From NCBI GenBank assembly GCA_030637245.1, contig DAOVVI010000182.1, positions 1-5,300 on the forward strand: DNA of 5,300 nt. Direction: 5' to 3'. This DNA comes from Cyclobacteriaceae bacterium. Its GTDB lineage: Bacteria > Bacteroidota > Bacteroidia > Cytophagales > Cyclobacteriaceae. This document shows, piece after piece, positions 1 through 5,300 of the stretch; the first letter of the stretch is position 1; the number at the start of each line of letters is the position of its first letter. Below the pieces are notes generated by a model that saw only the letters and a program-made list of their open reading frames with translations, was not told the origin of the DNA and ran no database searches. Made by a program: the position numbers and the translations under genes.

Positions 1-82
1 GATCGAGCCAAAGACCGGGGATAAAAAGCTTCAAGTCGTTTTGCTTTTTTGCCAGGTTATGGAGAATCTGTTCTAAATACAT
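1..82 (-). CDS. 5' end of an unrecognised leftward gene (partial)
   Basis: Reading leftward from an ATG at 82-80, 27 codons stay open to the window edge. The peptide starts MYLEQILHNLAKKQ and ends LFIPGLWLD, a mix of amphipathic and hydrophobic residues that looks like a normal cytosolic N-terminus. No signal peptide is visible. The start faces away from the ROK kinase across an AT-rich spacer, which fits a divergent gene pair. I do not recognise the family. The piece is too short to be sure: a rightward frame (2-76, ending in TAA) is also open over the same stretch and could be the tail of another gene. I prefer the leftward reading because its peptide has a more natural composition and it begins with ATG next to the AT-rich spacer. 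Confidence 0.45.
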   Translation of the reverse strand, partial: MYLEQILHNLAKKQNDLKLFIPGLWLD

Positions 83-198
83 TTGCTTGTTGACTTATTT
101 TAACTAAAATCCATCAAAATAAACTGATAATTTTAAATGGTTTTACATTTTTGCGTAATTTAAATTTTCAAATCGCAAAACTAAAAAGCTAATAACTT
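83..198. promoter_or_regulatory. Divergent AT-rich intergenic region upstream of the ROK kinase
   Basis: This spacer should carry promoters for the ROK kinase and for the probable leftward gene. The best match to the Bacteroidota -7 element (TAnnTTTG) on the plus strand is TACATTTT at 144-151, with one mismatch, but no TTG/TTTG element lies at the expected distance before it. An inverted repeat TTTTGCG (149-155) / CGCAAAA (174-180) sits 18-50 nt before the ATG, around a 10-bp AT palindrome (157-166). An operator or 5' leader hairpin is possible. All of this is weak, because such repeats arise easily in AT-rich DNA. Confidence 0.35.
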
Positions 199-1098
199 AT
201 GGAAAGATATATGGGAATCGATATTGGAGGGACAAATGTGAAAATTGGAATAGTTGACCGGGAGGGTGGTATGGAATCAAAAGTAAAGTATTCCACTGCT
301 AATTTAAGAGAAAGCAAAGACTTTGTTGGGGGGTATCTGGATATTCTATCGGGTGAATTTGAGAAACATCCTGAAATCCGGGAAGTAGGTATGGGCATAC
401 CCGGCATGATATCAGTTGACCGGTCCAGGTGTTTGGAAATCGCTGCAATTCCAGATCTGGATGGGGTGGAATTGAAGCAACATTTGAAGGACAGATTTCC
501 GGATAAAGAGTTTTATTTAGAAAACGATGCCGCTGTGGCTGCATTGGGAGAATATTATTTTTCCAAGAATCATATTCCCGAAAGCTATTTGTTTGTAACT
601 CTAGGAACAGGTATTGGCAGCGCGGCAATTATCAATAAAAAAATATTTATAGGAGGAGATGGAAATAGTATGGAACTGGGACATATTTTATCAAAAAATG
701 GTAGAGAGCTTGAAGAAAATATCGGTAAAGTAGGTATTATGAAACGAGCCGCTAAATTGATGAAAAAGAAAGATACCGCATTGTCCAATCTTGCAGATCT
801 TGATCCGAAGGGTATTGTAAAAGAGGCATTTAAGGGAGATAAAGTATCCAGGAAAATATTTAGAGAAGTAGGGGAGTTGCTTGGCGAAGGATTAGTGGCA
901 GCCATTAGATTACTTGATATAAAAACCATATTGATAGGGGGAGGCTTAGGCGCAGGTTTTGATTTGATTATTGACAAATTGAATGAAACGCTTGAATACA
1001 ACCTTACTCCTTATTATACCAAAGATATTATCATTAAAAGAGCAGAGTTGGGTAATGATGCAGGTATAATCGGCGCTGCCTCGCTTTGCTTTAAATAA
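199..1098 (+). CDS. ROK-family sugar kinase (glucokinase-like)
   Basis: Predicted cytosolic ATP-dependent kinase of the ROK family, probably phosphorylating a hexose such as glucose or an N-acetylated or epimeric sugar. The exact substrate cannot be read from the sequence. The 299-residue length is normal for ROK enzymes. Visible motifs are the N-terminal phosphate loop DIGGTNVKIG (residues 8-17), the catalytic-Asp segment LENDAAVAALGE (Asp110), the ROK signature region TLGTGIGSAAI (134-144) leading to the sugar-binding E-x-G-H (Glu159 to His162), the adenosine-side glycine loop ILIGGGLGAG (244-253), and the C-terminal LGNDAGIIGAA (284-294). The CxCGxxGC zinc motif that normally follows E-x-G-H is absent: residues 163-180 hold SKNGRELEENIG and no cysteine. 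An in-frame TAA at 193-195 rules out a longer protein. ATG 199 is preferred, though Met5 is a possible alternative. There is no DNA-binding domain, so this is an enzyme and not a ROK repressor. Confidence 0.92.
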   Translation: MERYMGIDIGGTNVKIGIVDREGGMESKVKYSTANLRESKDFVGGYLDILSGEFEKHPEIREVGMGIPGMISVDRSRCLEIAAIPDLDGVELKQHLKDRFPDKEFYLENDAAVAALGEYYFSKNHIPESYLFVTLGTGIGSAAIINKKIFIGGDGNSMELGHILSKNGRELEENIGKVGIMKRAAKLMKKKDTALSNLADLDPKGIVKEAFKGDKVSRKIFREVGELLGEGLVAAIRLLDIKTILIGGGLGAGFDLIIDKLNETLEYNLTPYYTKDIIIKRAELGNDAGIIGAASLCFK

Positions 1099-1104
1099 TC
1101 GATA

Positions 1105-1119
1105 AAACATCCGATGTTT
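1105..1119. repeat. Short inverted repeat just after the ROK kinase stop
   Basis: AAACATC (1105-1111) and GATGTTT (1113-1119) are perfect inverted arms around a single C. The repeat starts 6 nt after the kinase stop codon and directly precedes the larger palindrome. In RNA it could form a small stem (AAACA/TGTTT with a 5-nt loop). No uridine tract follows, so it is not a classical intrinsic terminator by itself. Confidence 0.5.
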
Positions 1120-1121
1120 CC

Positions 1122-1163
1122 GAAGACGGTAGCGTCAGTTTGCAAACTGACGCTACAATCTTC
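1122..1163. repeat. Long palindrome with GTAG ends; REP-like element or bidirectional terminator hairpin
   Basis: The core at 1129-1156 is a perfect 28-bp palindrome: GTAGCGTCAGTTTG followed directly by its reverse complement CAAACTGACGCTAC. After a 2-by-2 mismatch (CG against AA) the symmetry continues for 5 bp, GAAGA (1122-1126) with TCTTC (1159-1163), giving a 42-nt stem on either strand. It fills most of the gap between two convergent genes, 23 nt after the kinase stop and 3 nt beyond the lipoprotein stop. It is visibly richer in G and C than its surroundings. The GTAG at the base of the stem recalls the GTAG tetranucleotide of REP sequences handled by REP-associated tyrosine transposases. 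No U-tract follows on either strand, so a classical intrinsic terminator is less likely, though the stem may still stop or stabilise both transcripts. Whether it is repeated in the genome cannot be seen here. Confidence 0.75.
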
Positions 1164-1166
1164 CAC

Positions 1167-1568
1167 CTACAGAGGCTTGATGGTAAATTCATTTGCAACG
1201 CCAATAGCAGAAAACCGGACAAACAAAGCCTGTGGGTTTTCTTTGGCATTATCGCACTTTGGCCCGGGTTCCATAAAATATATGTAATACCGCTGACTTC
1301 GGGTATAAAGTTCTTGTGCATCAGGTTTGCCAAGATACGATTCAATTTCACTGGATTTAAATCCACGCATGTTATGTTTTAACGATAGCAATTGATTTTT
1401 CAAAATCATCCTTTCACCGGTGCAACCATTTTTATCCTGAATCCATAATTCCGACTCAAATTTTTGAAGCCGGTTGGTTTTCTTCTTTTTCCGGGAGCAT
1501 CCCATTTGGGTTATAAAAAGGAACAAGAAAAGAACGAGAAGTACTTTATAAGCTGTTTTAAATGTCAT
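1167..1568 (-). CDS. Small predicted lipoprotein, possibly BamE/SmpA-like fold
   Basis: Starting at the ATG at 1568-1566, this encodes 133 residues. An in-frame TTG two codons upstream (1574-1572) is possible but less likely. The N-terminus is a lipoprotein signal: a short Lys-containing n-region, a strongly hydrophobic stretch (VLLVLFLFLFI, residues 9-19), then QMGC with the candidate lipid-modified Cys24. The lipobox is relaxed, with Gln and not Leu at -3. SRKKKK follows the cysteine, so the acidic surface-export signal known from Bacteroidota lipoproteins is absent and a periplasm-facing anchor is more likely. The mature part has two more cysteines (49 and 105) and a segment, SSEIESYLGKPD (72-83), followed by YYIYF (94-98) and FVRFSAIGVANEF (116-128). 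This order resembles BamE/SmpA-type domains (helix, LGxPd, then strands), but the resemblance is only by eye. It converges on the ROK kinase and diverges from the membrane protein, so it is probably transcribed alone. Confidence 0.75.
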   Translation of the reverse strand: MTFKTAYKVLLVLFLFLFITQMGCSRKKKKTNRLQKFESELWIQDKNGCTGERMILKNQLLSLKHNMRGFKSSEIESYLGKPDAQELYTRSQRYYIYFMEPGPKCDNAKENPQALFVRFSAIGVANEFTIKPL

Positions 1569-1676
1569 TAACAATAGATTAACGTAAAGACAATGCTATA
1601 AAAAAAAATTAATGTTCGCAACAATTAAAAAAGAGCATATATCATTTTAATTTAGCCGGTCAATAAAAGAGAGCTT
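1569..1676. promoter_or_regulatory. Divergent promoter region between lipoprotein and membrane protein genes
   Basis: This 108-bp AT-rich spacer separates two genes pointing away from each other, so it should hold both promoters. It contains a nine-A run (1600-1608). For the rightward gene, TAATTTAG at 1648-1655 matches the Bacteroidota TAnnTTTG element with one mismatch, 21 nt before the ATG, but has no clear TTG partner upstream. For the leftward gene no convincing -7 element was found. Promoter positions are therefore inferred from gene orientation, not from motifs. Confidence 0.4.
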
Positions 1677-2153
1677 ATGAGTGAACTAGATTTACGCTTC
1701 GCCAATTTTTTTAAAAATTTTTCAATGCTCACAGTATTTGGAAGTTTACTTTATATGTATGCGTATGCGAGCGATAGATTAAATTTTTTAAATACATCTC
1801 AGGATTGGATTACTGAGCTGCCAAAGGCGCATATTTTTTATTTTGGACTTGGAGTTTTTGCAATCTTTAATTTGATACTAAATGTTGGGATAAGTATGTA
1901 TAAAAATACGAAAGGGATTGACAATCGTTCTATCCTTTTCAAGAGCAAAGAGCAGAAGGAAAGGTTACTCATGTGGTTTACATATTTATTGGCCGGGATC
2001 AATTTTTTAATCACAAGTATTATTATTTATCTGGCCTTCGTAAAAATCAATGGAGTTACCGGCTCATCATATTATGTTTATATTCCTGTTACCGGGTTGA
2101 TCATTTTAGTTGGTATCGTAGTTGGCCTTGTCAGCGCACTGATAAGAAAATAG
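1677..2153 (+). CDS. Four-helix integral membrane protein of unknown function
   Basis: This 158-residue protein is not one I recognise. Four hydrophobic segments are visible, at about residues 15-31, 51-74, 98-122 and 131-156. After the first comes a polar loop (RLNFLNTSQDWITELPKAH). Between the second and third lies a basic stretch (KNTKGIDNRSILFKSKEQKER, about 76-96), which by the positive-inside rule should be cytoplasmic. The basic C-terminus (RK) would then also be cytoplasmic, as would the N-terminus. No catalytic, metal-binding or transporter motif can be seen, and there is no cleavable signal peptide. ATG 1677 is the first start of the frame after the spacer, and GAGAG just upstream is at best a weak ribosome site. 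It lies upstream of parE in the same direction, but a 257-bp AT-rich gap argues against a shared operon. A T- and A-homopolymer stretch in codons 10-15 makes this gene prone to slippage errors. Confidence 0.8.
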   Translation: MSELDLRFANFFKNFSMLTVFGSLLYMYAYASDRLNFLNTSQDWITELPKAHIFYFGLGVFAIFNLILNVGISMYKNTKGIDNRSILFKSKEQKERLLMWFTYLLAGINFLITSIIIYLAFVKINGVTGSSYYVYIPVTGLIILVGIVVGLVSALIRK

Positions 2154-2410
2154 GGATTCACTAAAAATATTGGGATTTTTTACAAAAAAATTAGCATTTT
2201 TTCAGCTAAATGTTATTTGTAAGTGAAGGCAATTAAAAATCTATAAATCAGTTTTTTATGGTGTGTGAGTATAAAATTTTGTTTAACTGCAAACTTTAAA
2301 AAGATTTTGCAAAGAGATTTTACCTTGCCATATTAGCCTATTGAAATAAAATTTATTTCAAATCAAATAACTATAACCTTGAAATTCAGACTAAAATTTT
2401 TGACAAATAG
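2154..2410 (+). promoter_or_regulatory. AT-rich leader and promoter region upstream of parE-parC
   Basis: No gene-like frame is visible in these 257 bp. The region should hold the topoisomerase IV operon promoter and any end signal of the membrane protein gene. The nearest thing to a Bacteroidota -7 element is TACCTTG at 2321-2327, a shortened form of TAnnTTTG, but TTTTG at 2305-2309 is too close to serve as its -33 partner. An AT-only stem (AAAAAT 2163-2168 with ATTTTT 2175-2180) is too weak to call a terminator. Neither promoter nor terminator is firmly located. Confidence 0.4.
2341..2361. repeat. 21-nt inverted repeat upstream of parE
   Basis: TTGAAATAAA (2341-2350) and TTTATTTCAA (2352-2361) are perfect 10-bp inverted arms around one A, centred about 60 nt before the parE ATG. 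The size and position would suit a dimeric repressor's operator, or a 5' UTR hairpin. The arms are almost all A and T in an AT-rich spacer, so chance is a serious alternative. Confidence 0.5.
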
Positions 2411-4297
2411 ATGGCGGAGATTAATGTAGCGTACACTGAAGATAATATTAAATCGCTCGATTGGAAGGAGCATATAAGGCTGCGGCCTGGTATGTATATT
2501 GGGAAGCTTGGAGATGGTTCTGCTGTCGATGATGGTATCTACGTGTTGGTAAAGGAAGTGATCGATAATTGTATCGATGAGTATGTGATGGGATTTGGAA
2601 AAAATATTGACATAAAGGTTTCAGAGCACCGCGTAGAAATCAGGGATTATGGCAGGGGTATTCCTTTGGGGAAAGTTGTTGATTGTGTATCCAAAATAAA
2701 TACCGGTGGAAAATATGATTCGCAGGCTTTTCAAAAATCCGTTGGTTTGAATGGTGTTGGTTCCAAGGCGGTAAATGCATTATCAAATTATTTCAAAGTC
2801 CAGTCATATCGGGACAAAAAAGTCAAAATTGCAGAATTTGAGAAAGGGAAATTACGCAAAGAATCAAAGATTATAGATTCTTCCGGCAGAAATGGGACAT
2901 TAATAGTTTTCGAACCTGACGGGAAAATGTTCCAAAATTTCCATTTCATTCCGGAATACTTAGAGGAAAAGATATGGAACTATGTGTTTCTGAATGCCGG
3001 TCTTACTATTACCTTCAATGGCACGAAATACTATTCTGAAGGTGGATTGCTTGATTTGTTGAGCAAGAAAACAGATTCGGAAAGCCTCAGGTACCCGATT
3101 ATCCATCTGAAAGGGAATGACATAGAAGTCTCCATCACCCACAACAATCAATATGGAGAAGAGTATTATTCATTTGTGAATGGTCAATACACTACCCAGG
3201 GAGGCACACATCTGGCAGCATTTAGGGAAGCTATTGTAAAAACTGTTCGGGAGTTTTATGGTAAAAGCTTTGACGCCACCGATGTGCGGGCCAGCATCGT
3301 TACGGCTATTTCAGTAAGGGTGATGGAGCCTGTTTTTGAATCGCAAACAAAAACAAAACTGGGATCCCAGACTATTGGCCCGGACAGGCCAACGATGCGT
3401 ACTTTCATCAATGATTTTATAAAGAAAGAGCTCGACGATTATTTACACAGGCACAGTGAAGTTGCTGATGCGCTTCAGAAGAGAATATTACAGTCTGAGC
3501 GAGAGCGAAAAGATATAGCGGGAATAAAAAAGCTGGCGAATGAACGTGCGAAAAAAGCGAATCTTCACAATAAAAAATTAAGAGATTGCAGGATTCACTA
3601 TGATGATAAAAAAGGTGATCGAAGAGAAGATACCATGATCTTTATTACTGAGGGAGATTCAGCGAGCGGTTCCATTACGAAATCACGCGATGTGCAAACA
3701 CAGGCAGTTTTCAGTTTAAGAGGTAAACCTTTGAATTCCTTTGGCCTGACGAAAAAGATTGTTTATGAAAATGAAGAATTTAACCTTCTTCAGCATGCGC
3801 TGAATATTGAAGATGGGTTAGAGGGTTTGCGATACAGGAAGATTGTTGTCGCCACAGATGCAGACGTTGATGGTATGCATATCAGGCTATTGCTGTTAAC
3901 TTTCTTTCTACAGTATTTCCCGGACGTGGTGCGACATGGACATTTATACATTCTGGAAACTCCGTTGTTCAGAGTGAGAAATAAGAAGGAAACGATATAT
4001 TGTTATAGTGTCGATGAGAAATCGATGGCTATTGAGAAACTAGGAGCAAAGCCTGAAATCACCAGGTTCAAAGGTTTGGGTGAGATTTCACCTGATGAAT
4101 TTGGTGCATTCATTGGAGGAAACATCAAACTGGAGCCTATAATTTTAGGCAAGGAGACAAGTATAAATTCATTGCTTACCTTTTATATGGGTAAAAATAC
4201 GCCTCAACGTCAGGGATTTATAATAGAAAATTTAAGAGTTGAAAAAGATTTGGTTAGCGAAGAGAAAGAGGAAGAATTTGCGGAAGTGGAAGGTTAA
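2411..4297 (+). CDS. parE: DNA topoisomerase IV subunit B (ParE)
   Basis: ATPase subunit of topoisomerase IV, a type IIA enzyme that works with ParC to separate linked daughter chromosomes and relax supercoils. The 628 residues match ParE length, with none of the large TOPRIM insertion of E. coli GyrB. Order of parts: GHKL ATPase with general-base Glu49 and Mg-binding Asn53 ([11 protein letters not shown]), D79-Y-G-R-G-I-P, and the ATP-lid [15 protein letters not shown] (111-125); transducer with QGGTH (263-267) and the QTK loop (312-314, Lys314 contacting ATP); TOPRIM domain with EGDSASG (Glu414) and TDADVDG (Asp483, Asp485, Asp487) for Mg2+; RFKGLGEI (552-559); and C-terminal [16 protein letters not shown]. 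The tail is acidic. All key residues are intact. A TAG at 2408-2410 lies in frame just before the ATG, so the start cannot be further upstream. parC follows after 2 nt. GyrB is the alternative, but length, partner and wording favour ParE. Confidence 0.96.
   Translation: MAEINVAYTEDNIKSLDWKEHIRLRPGMYIGKLGDGSAVDDGIYVLVKEVIDNCIDEYVMGFGKNIDIKVSEHRVEIRDYGRGIPLGKVVDCVSKINTGGKYDSQAFQKSVGLNGVGSKAVNALSNYFKVQSYRDKKVKIAEFEKGKLRKESKIIDSSGRNGTLIVFEPDGKMFQNFHFIPEYLEEKIWNYVFLNAGLTITFNGTKYYSEGGLLDLLSKKTDSESLRYPIIHLKGNDIEVSITHNNQYGEEYYSFVNGQYTTQGGTHLAAFREAIVKTVREFYGKSFDATDVRASIVTAISVRVMEPVFESQTKTKLGSQTIGPDRPTMRTFINDFIKKELDDYLHRHSEVADALQKRILQSERERKDIAGIKKLANERAKKANLHNKKLRDCRIHYDDKKGDRREDTMIFITEGDSASGSITKSRDVQTQAVFSLRGKPLNSFGLTKKIVYENEEFNLLQHALNIEDGLEGLRYRKIVVATDADVDGMHIRLLLLTFFLQYFPDVVRHGHLYILETPLFRVRNKKETIYCYSVDEKSMAIEKLGAKPEITRFKGLGEISPDEFGAFIGGNIKLEPIILGKETSINSLLTFYMGKNTPQRQGFIIENLRVEKDLVSEEKEEEFAEVEG
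4288..4293 (+). promoter_or_regulatory. Ribosome binding site of parC inside the end of parE
   Basis: GGAAGG, within the last codons of parE, is purine-rich and complementary to the 16S rRNA tail, 6 nt before the parC ATG at 4300. It supports that start and suggests that parC translation is coupled to parE. It is stronger than anything seen before the other genes in the window. Confidence 0.6.
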
Positions 4298-4299
4298 AA

Positions 4300-5300
4300 A
4301 TGGACGAGGATAAAATAAACGGTAACGGACAATTTACAGAGCAAGACGACCAACTTCATGAGATAGAGCATGTAACAGGGATGTATGAAAAATGGTTCCT
4401 TGATTATGCATCTTACGTGATATTGGAAAGAGCAGTTCCTGCAATTCAGGATGGATTGAAACCGGTGCAGCGCAGGATTCTTCATGCTATGAAGGTATTG
4501 GATGATGGCCGCTTTAATAAGGTAGCCAATATCATTGGCAGTACCATGCAATTCCATCCTCATGGCGATGCTTCCATCGGCGACGCAATTATTGGCATCG
4601 GTCAGAAAGAACTGTTGATTGACCAGCAGGGAAACTGGGGGGACATTCGTACAGGGGATCGGGCTGCAGCGCCCAGATATATAGAAGCCAGGCTATCTAA
4701 GTTTGCCCTGGAAGTTTTATTCAATCCTCAGACCACAGAATGGCAGCTTTCTTATGATGGGCGGAAGAAGGAACCGGTTACTTTGCCGGTGAAATTTCCA
4801 TTGTTGCTGGCTCAGGGTGTTGAAGGCATCGCAGTTGGTCTCTCCACTAAAGTTTTACCTCATAATTTCTGTGAACTCCTTCGGGGATCTATCGACATAC
4901 TGAAGGGTAAAAAGGTGAAAATATACCCTGATTTTCCTACTGGAGGTTATGCGGATTTTTCAGATTATAATGAAGGCTTACGTGGAGGAAGAGTTAAGGT
5001 CAGGGCTAAAATTGAAGAGCAGGATAAGAAAACACTGATCATCAAAGATATTCCATTTGGTACGACTACCACCAGCCTGATAGAATCCATTGTCAGGGCA
5101 AACGATAAAGGTAAAATCAAAATTAAAAAAGTAGTTGATAATACTGCGCAGGATGTTGAGATCCTGGTCAGCCTTGCTCCAAATCAATCGCCCGATATCA
5201 CCATCGGTGCGCTTTATGCTTTTACGGATTGTGAAGTTTCATTATCGCCAAATAGTTGTGTGATTTTTGATGAGAAACCGGTTTTTCTAAGTGTAAATGA
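4300..5300 (+). CDS. parC: DNA topoisomerase IV subunit A (ParC), 5' part, runs off the window
   Basis: Cleavage and religation subunit of topoisomerase IV, partner of ParE. The frame is open for 333 codons to the window edge with no stop. After an acidic, poorly conserved N-terminal extension (about 1-25) comes the winged-helix breakage domain: DYASYVILERAVPAIQDGLK (35-54), PVQRRILHAM (55-64), FHPHGDASIGDAI (85-97) and RAAAPRYIEARLSK (121-134), with Arg126 and catalytic Tyr127, which attacks DNA. The tower region follows: LPVKFPLLLAQGVEGIAVG (162-180, with DNA-intercalating Ile177) and LPHNF (186-190). At the position of quinolone-contact Ser83 of E. coli GyrA (Ser80 of ParC) there is Ala91, while the acidic partner is kept as Asp95. 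The start at 4300, 2 nt after the parE stop, is supported by GGAAGG upstream. The C-terminal DNA-wrapping domain lies outside the window, so ParC rather than GyrA is called from its pairing with ParE and from its wording. Confidence 0.95.
   Translation, partial: MDEDKINGNGQFTEQDDQLHEIEHVTGMYEKWFLDYASYVILERAVPAIQDGLKPVQRRILHAMKVLDDGRFNKVANIIGSTMQFHPHGDASIGDAIIGIGQKELLIDQQGNWGDIRTGDRAAAPRYIEARLSKFALEVLFNPQTTEWQLSYDGRKKEPVTLPVKFPLLLAQGVEGIAVGLSTKVLPHNFCELLRGSIDILKGKKVKIYPDFPTGGYADFSDYNEGLRGGRVKVRAKIEEQDKKTLIIKDIPFGTTTTSLIESIVRANDKGKIKIKKVVDNTAQDVEILVSLAPNQSPDITIGALYAFTDCEVSLSPNSCVIFDEKPVFLSVN

Noticed and set aside
90..131. TTGACT (90-95) as an E. coli-type -35 box for the kinase
   Set aside because: No matching -10 box lies 16-18 bp downstream, and Bacteroidota use a different primary promoter.
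299..1001. Leftward open frames of 109 and 138 codons across the ROK kinase
   Set aside because: They are antisense to a well-conserved kinase, rich in Ser/Pro/Ile typical of shadow frames, and have no start context.
1091..1366. Leftward 91-codon frame reading through the palindrome to the ROK kinase stop
   Set aside because: It overlaps the lipoprotein in another frame. The lipoprotein has the signal peptide and a sensible composition; this frame does not.
1140..1382. Rightward 80-codon frame starting in the palindrome
   Set aside because: It is antisense to the lipoprotein gene, begins inside the inverted repeat, and shows no domain-like sequence.
1572..1574. TTG as start of the lipoprotein
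   Set aside because: It adds only two residues, and an ATG lies two codons downstream in the same frame with the signal peptide intact.
1700..1722. Runs of T and A in the membrane protein gene as a programmed frameshift site
   Set aside because: The zero frame continues normally with four consistent hydrophobic helices, and the other frames close quickly, so no alternative product is visible.
1973..2164. 63-codon rightward frame inside the membrane protein gene
   Set aside because: It is an out-of-frame shadow of the hydrophobic coding sequence with no independent start signal.
2163..2181. AAAAAT/ATTTTT stem as a terminator of the membrane protein gene
   Set aside because: The stem is A/T only, with no GC core and no T-run separate from the stem, so it would be too unstable to terminate.
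4294..5187. Leftward frames of 89 and 69 codons opposite parC
   Set aside because: They are antisense to strongly conserved ParC coding sequence.

Overview
The window looks like chromosomal, housekeeping DNA from a member of the Bacteroidota (Cytophagales- or Flavobacteria-like). The ParE and ParC sequences carry wording typical of that phylum, for example [16 protein letters not shown] in ParE and GNWGDIRTGDRAAAPRYIEA in ParC. Intergenic DNA is very AT-rich, most genes lack strong Shine-Dalgarno sites, and no E. coli-like promoters stand out. The species cannot be named from the sequence.

Layout, left to right: (1) the first 27 codons of a probable leftward gene, cut by the window edge and not recognised; (2) an AT-rich divergent intergenic region with a small inverted repeat; (3) a rightward ROK-family sugar kinase (199-1098) that lacks the usual ROK zinc-binding cysteines; (4) a 68-bp convergent intergenic region holding two inverted repeats, one a perfect 28-bp palindrome that begins with GTAG and resembles a REP element and/or a bidirectional terminator; (5) a leftward small predicted lipoprotein (1167-1568); (6) a 108-bp divergent spacer; (7) a rightward four-helix membrane protein of unknown function (1677-2153); (8) a 257-bp AT-rich spacer with a 21-nt inverted repeat; (9) the parE-parC operon for topoisomerase IV, with parE complete (2411-4297) and parC starting 2 nt later and running off the right edge.

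ParE (ATPase and TOPRIM) and ParC (DNA cleavage and religation) form one enzyme, an A2B2 complex that decatenates daughter chromosomes. The sugar kinase, lipoprotein and membrane protein have no visible functional link with it or with each other. Their alternating orientations suggest separate transcription units.

I found no sign of a new multi-gene system, phage, CRISPR array, transposase or RNA gene. The best item for follow-up is the GTAG palindrome at 1122-1163, then the zinc-site-less ROK kinase and the natural alanine at the quinolone-contact position of ParC.
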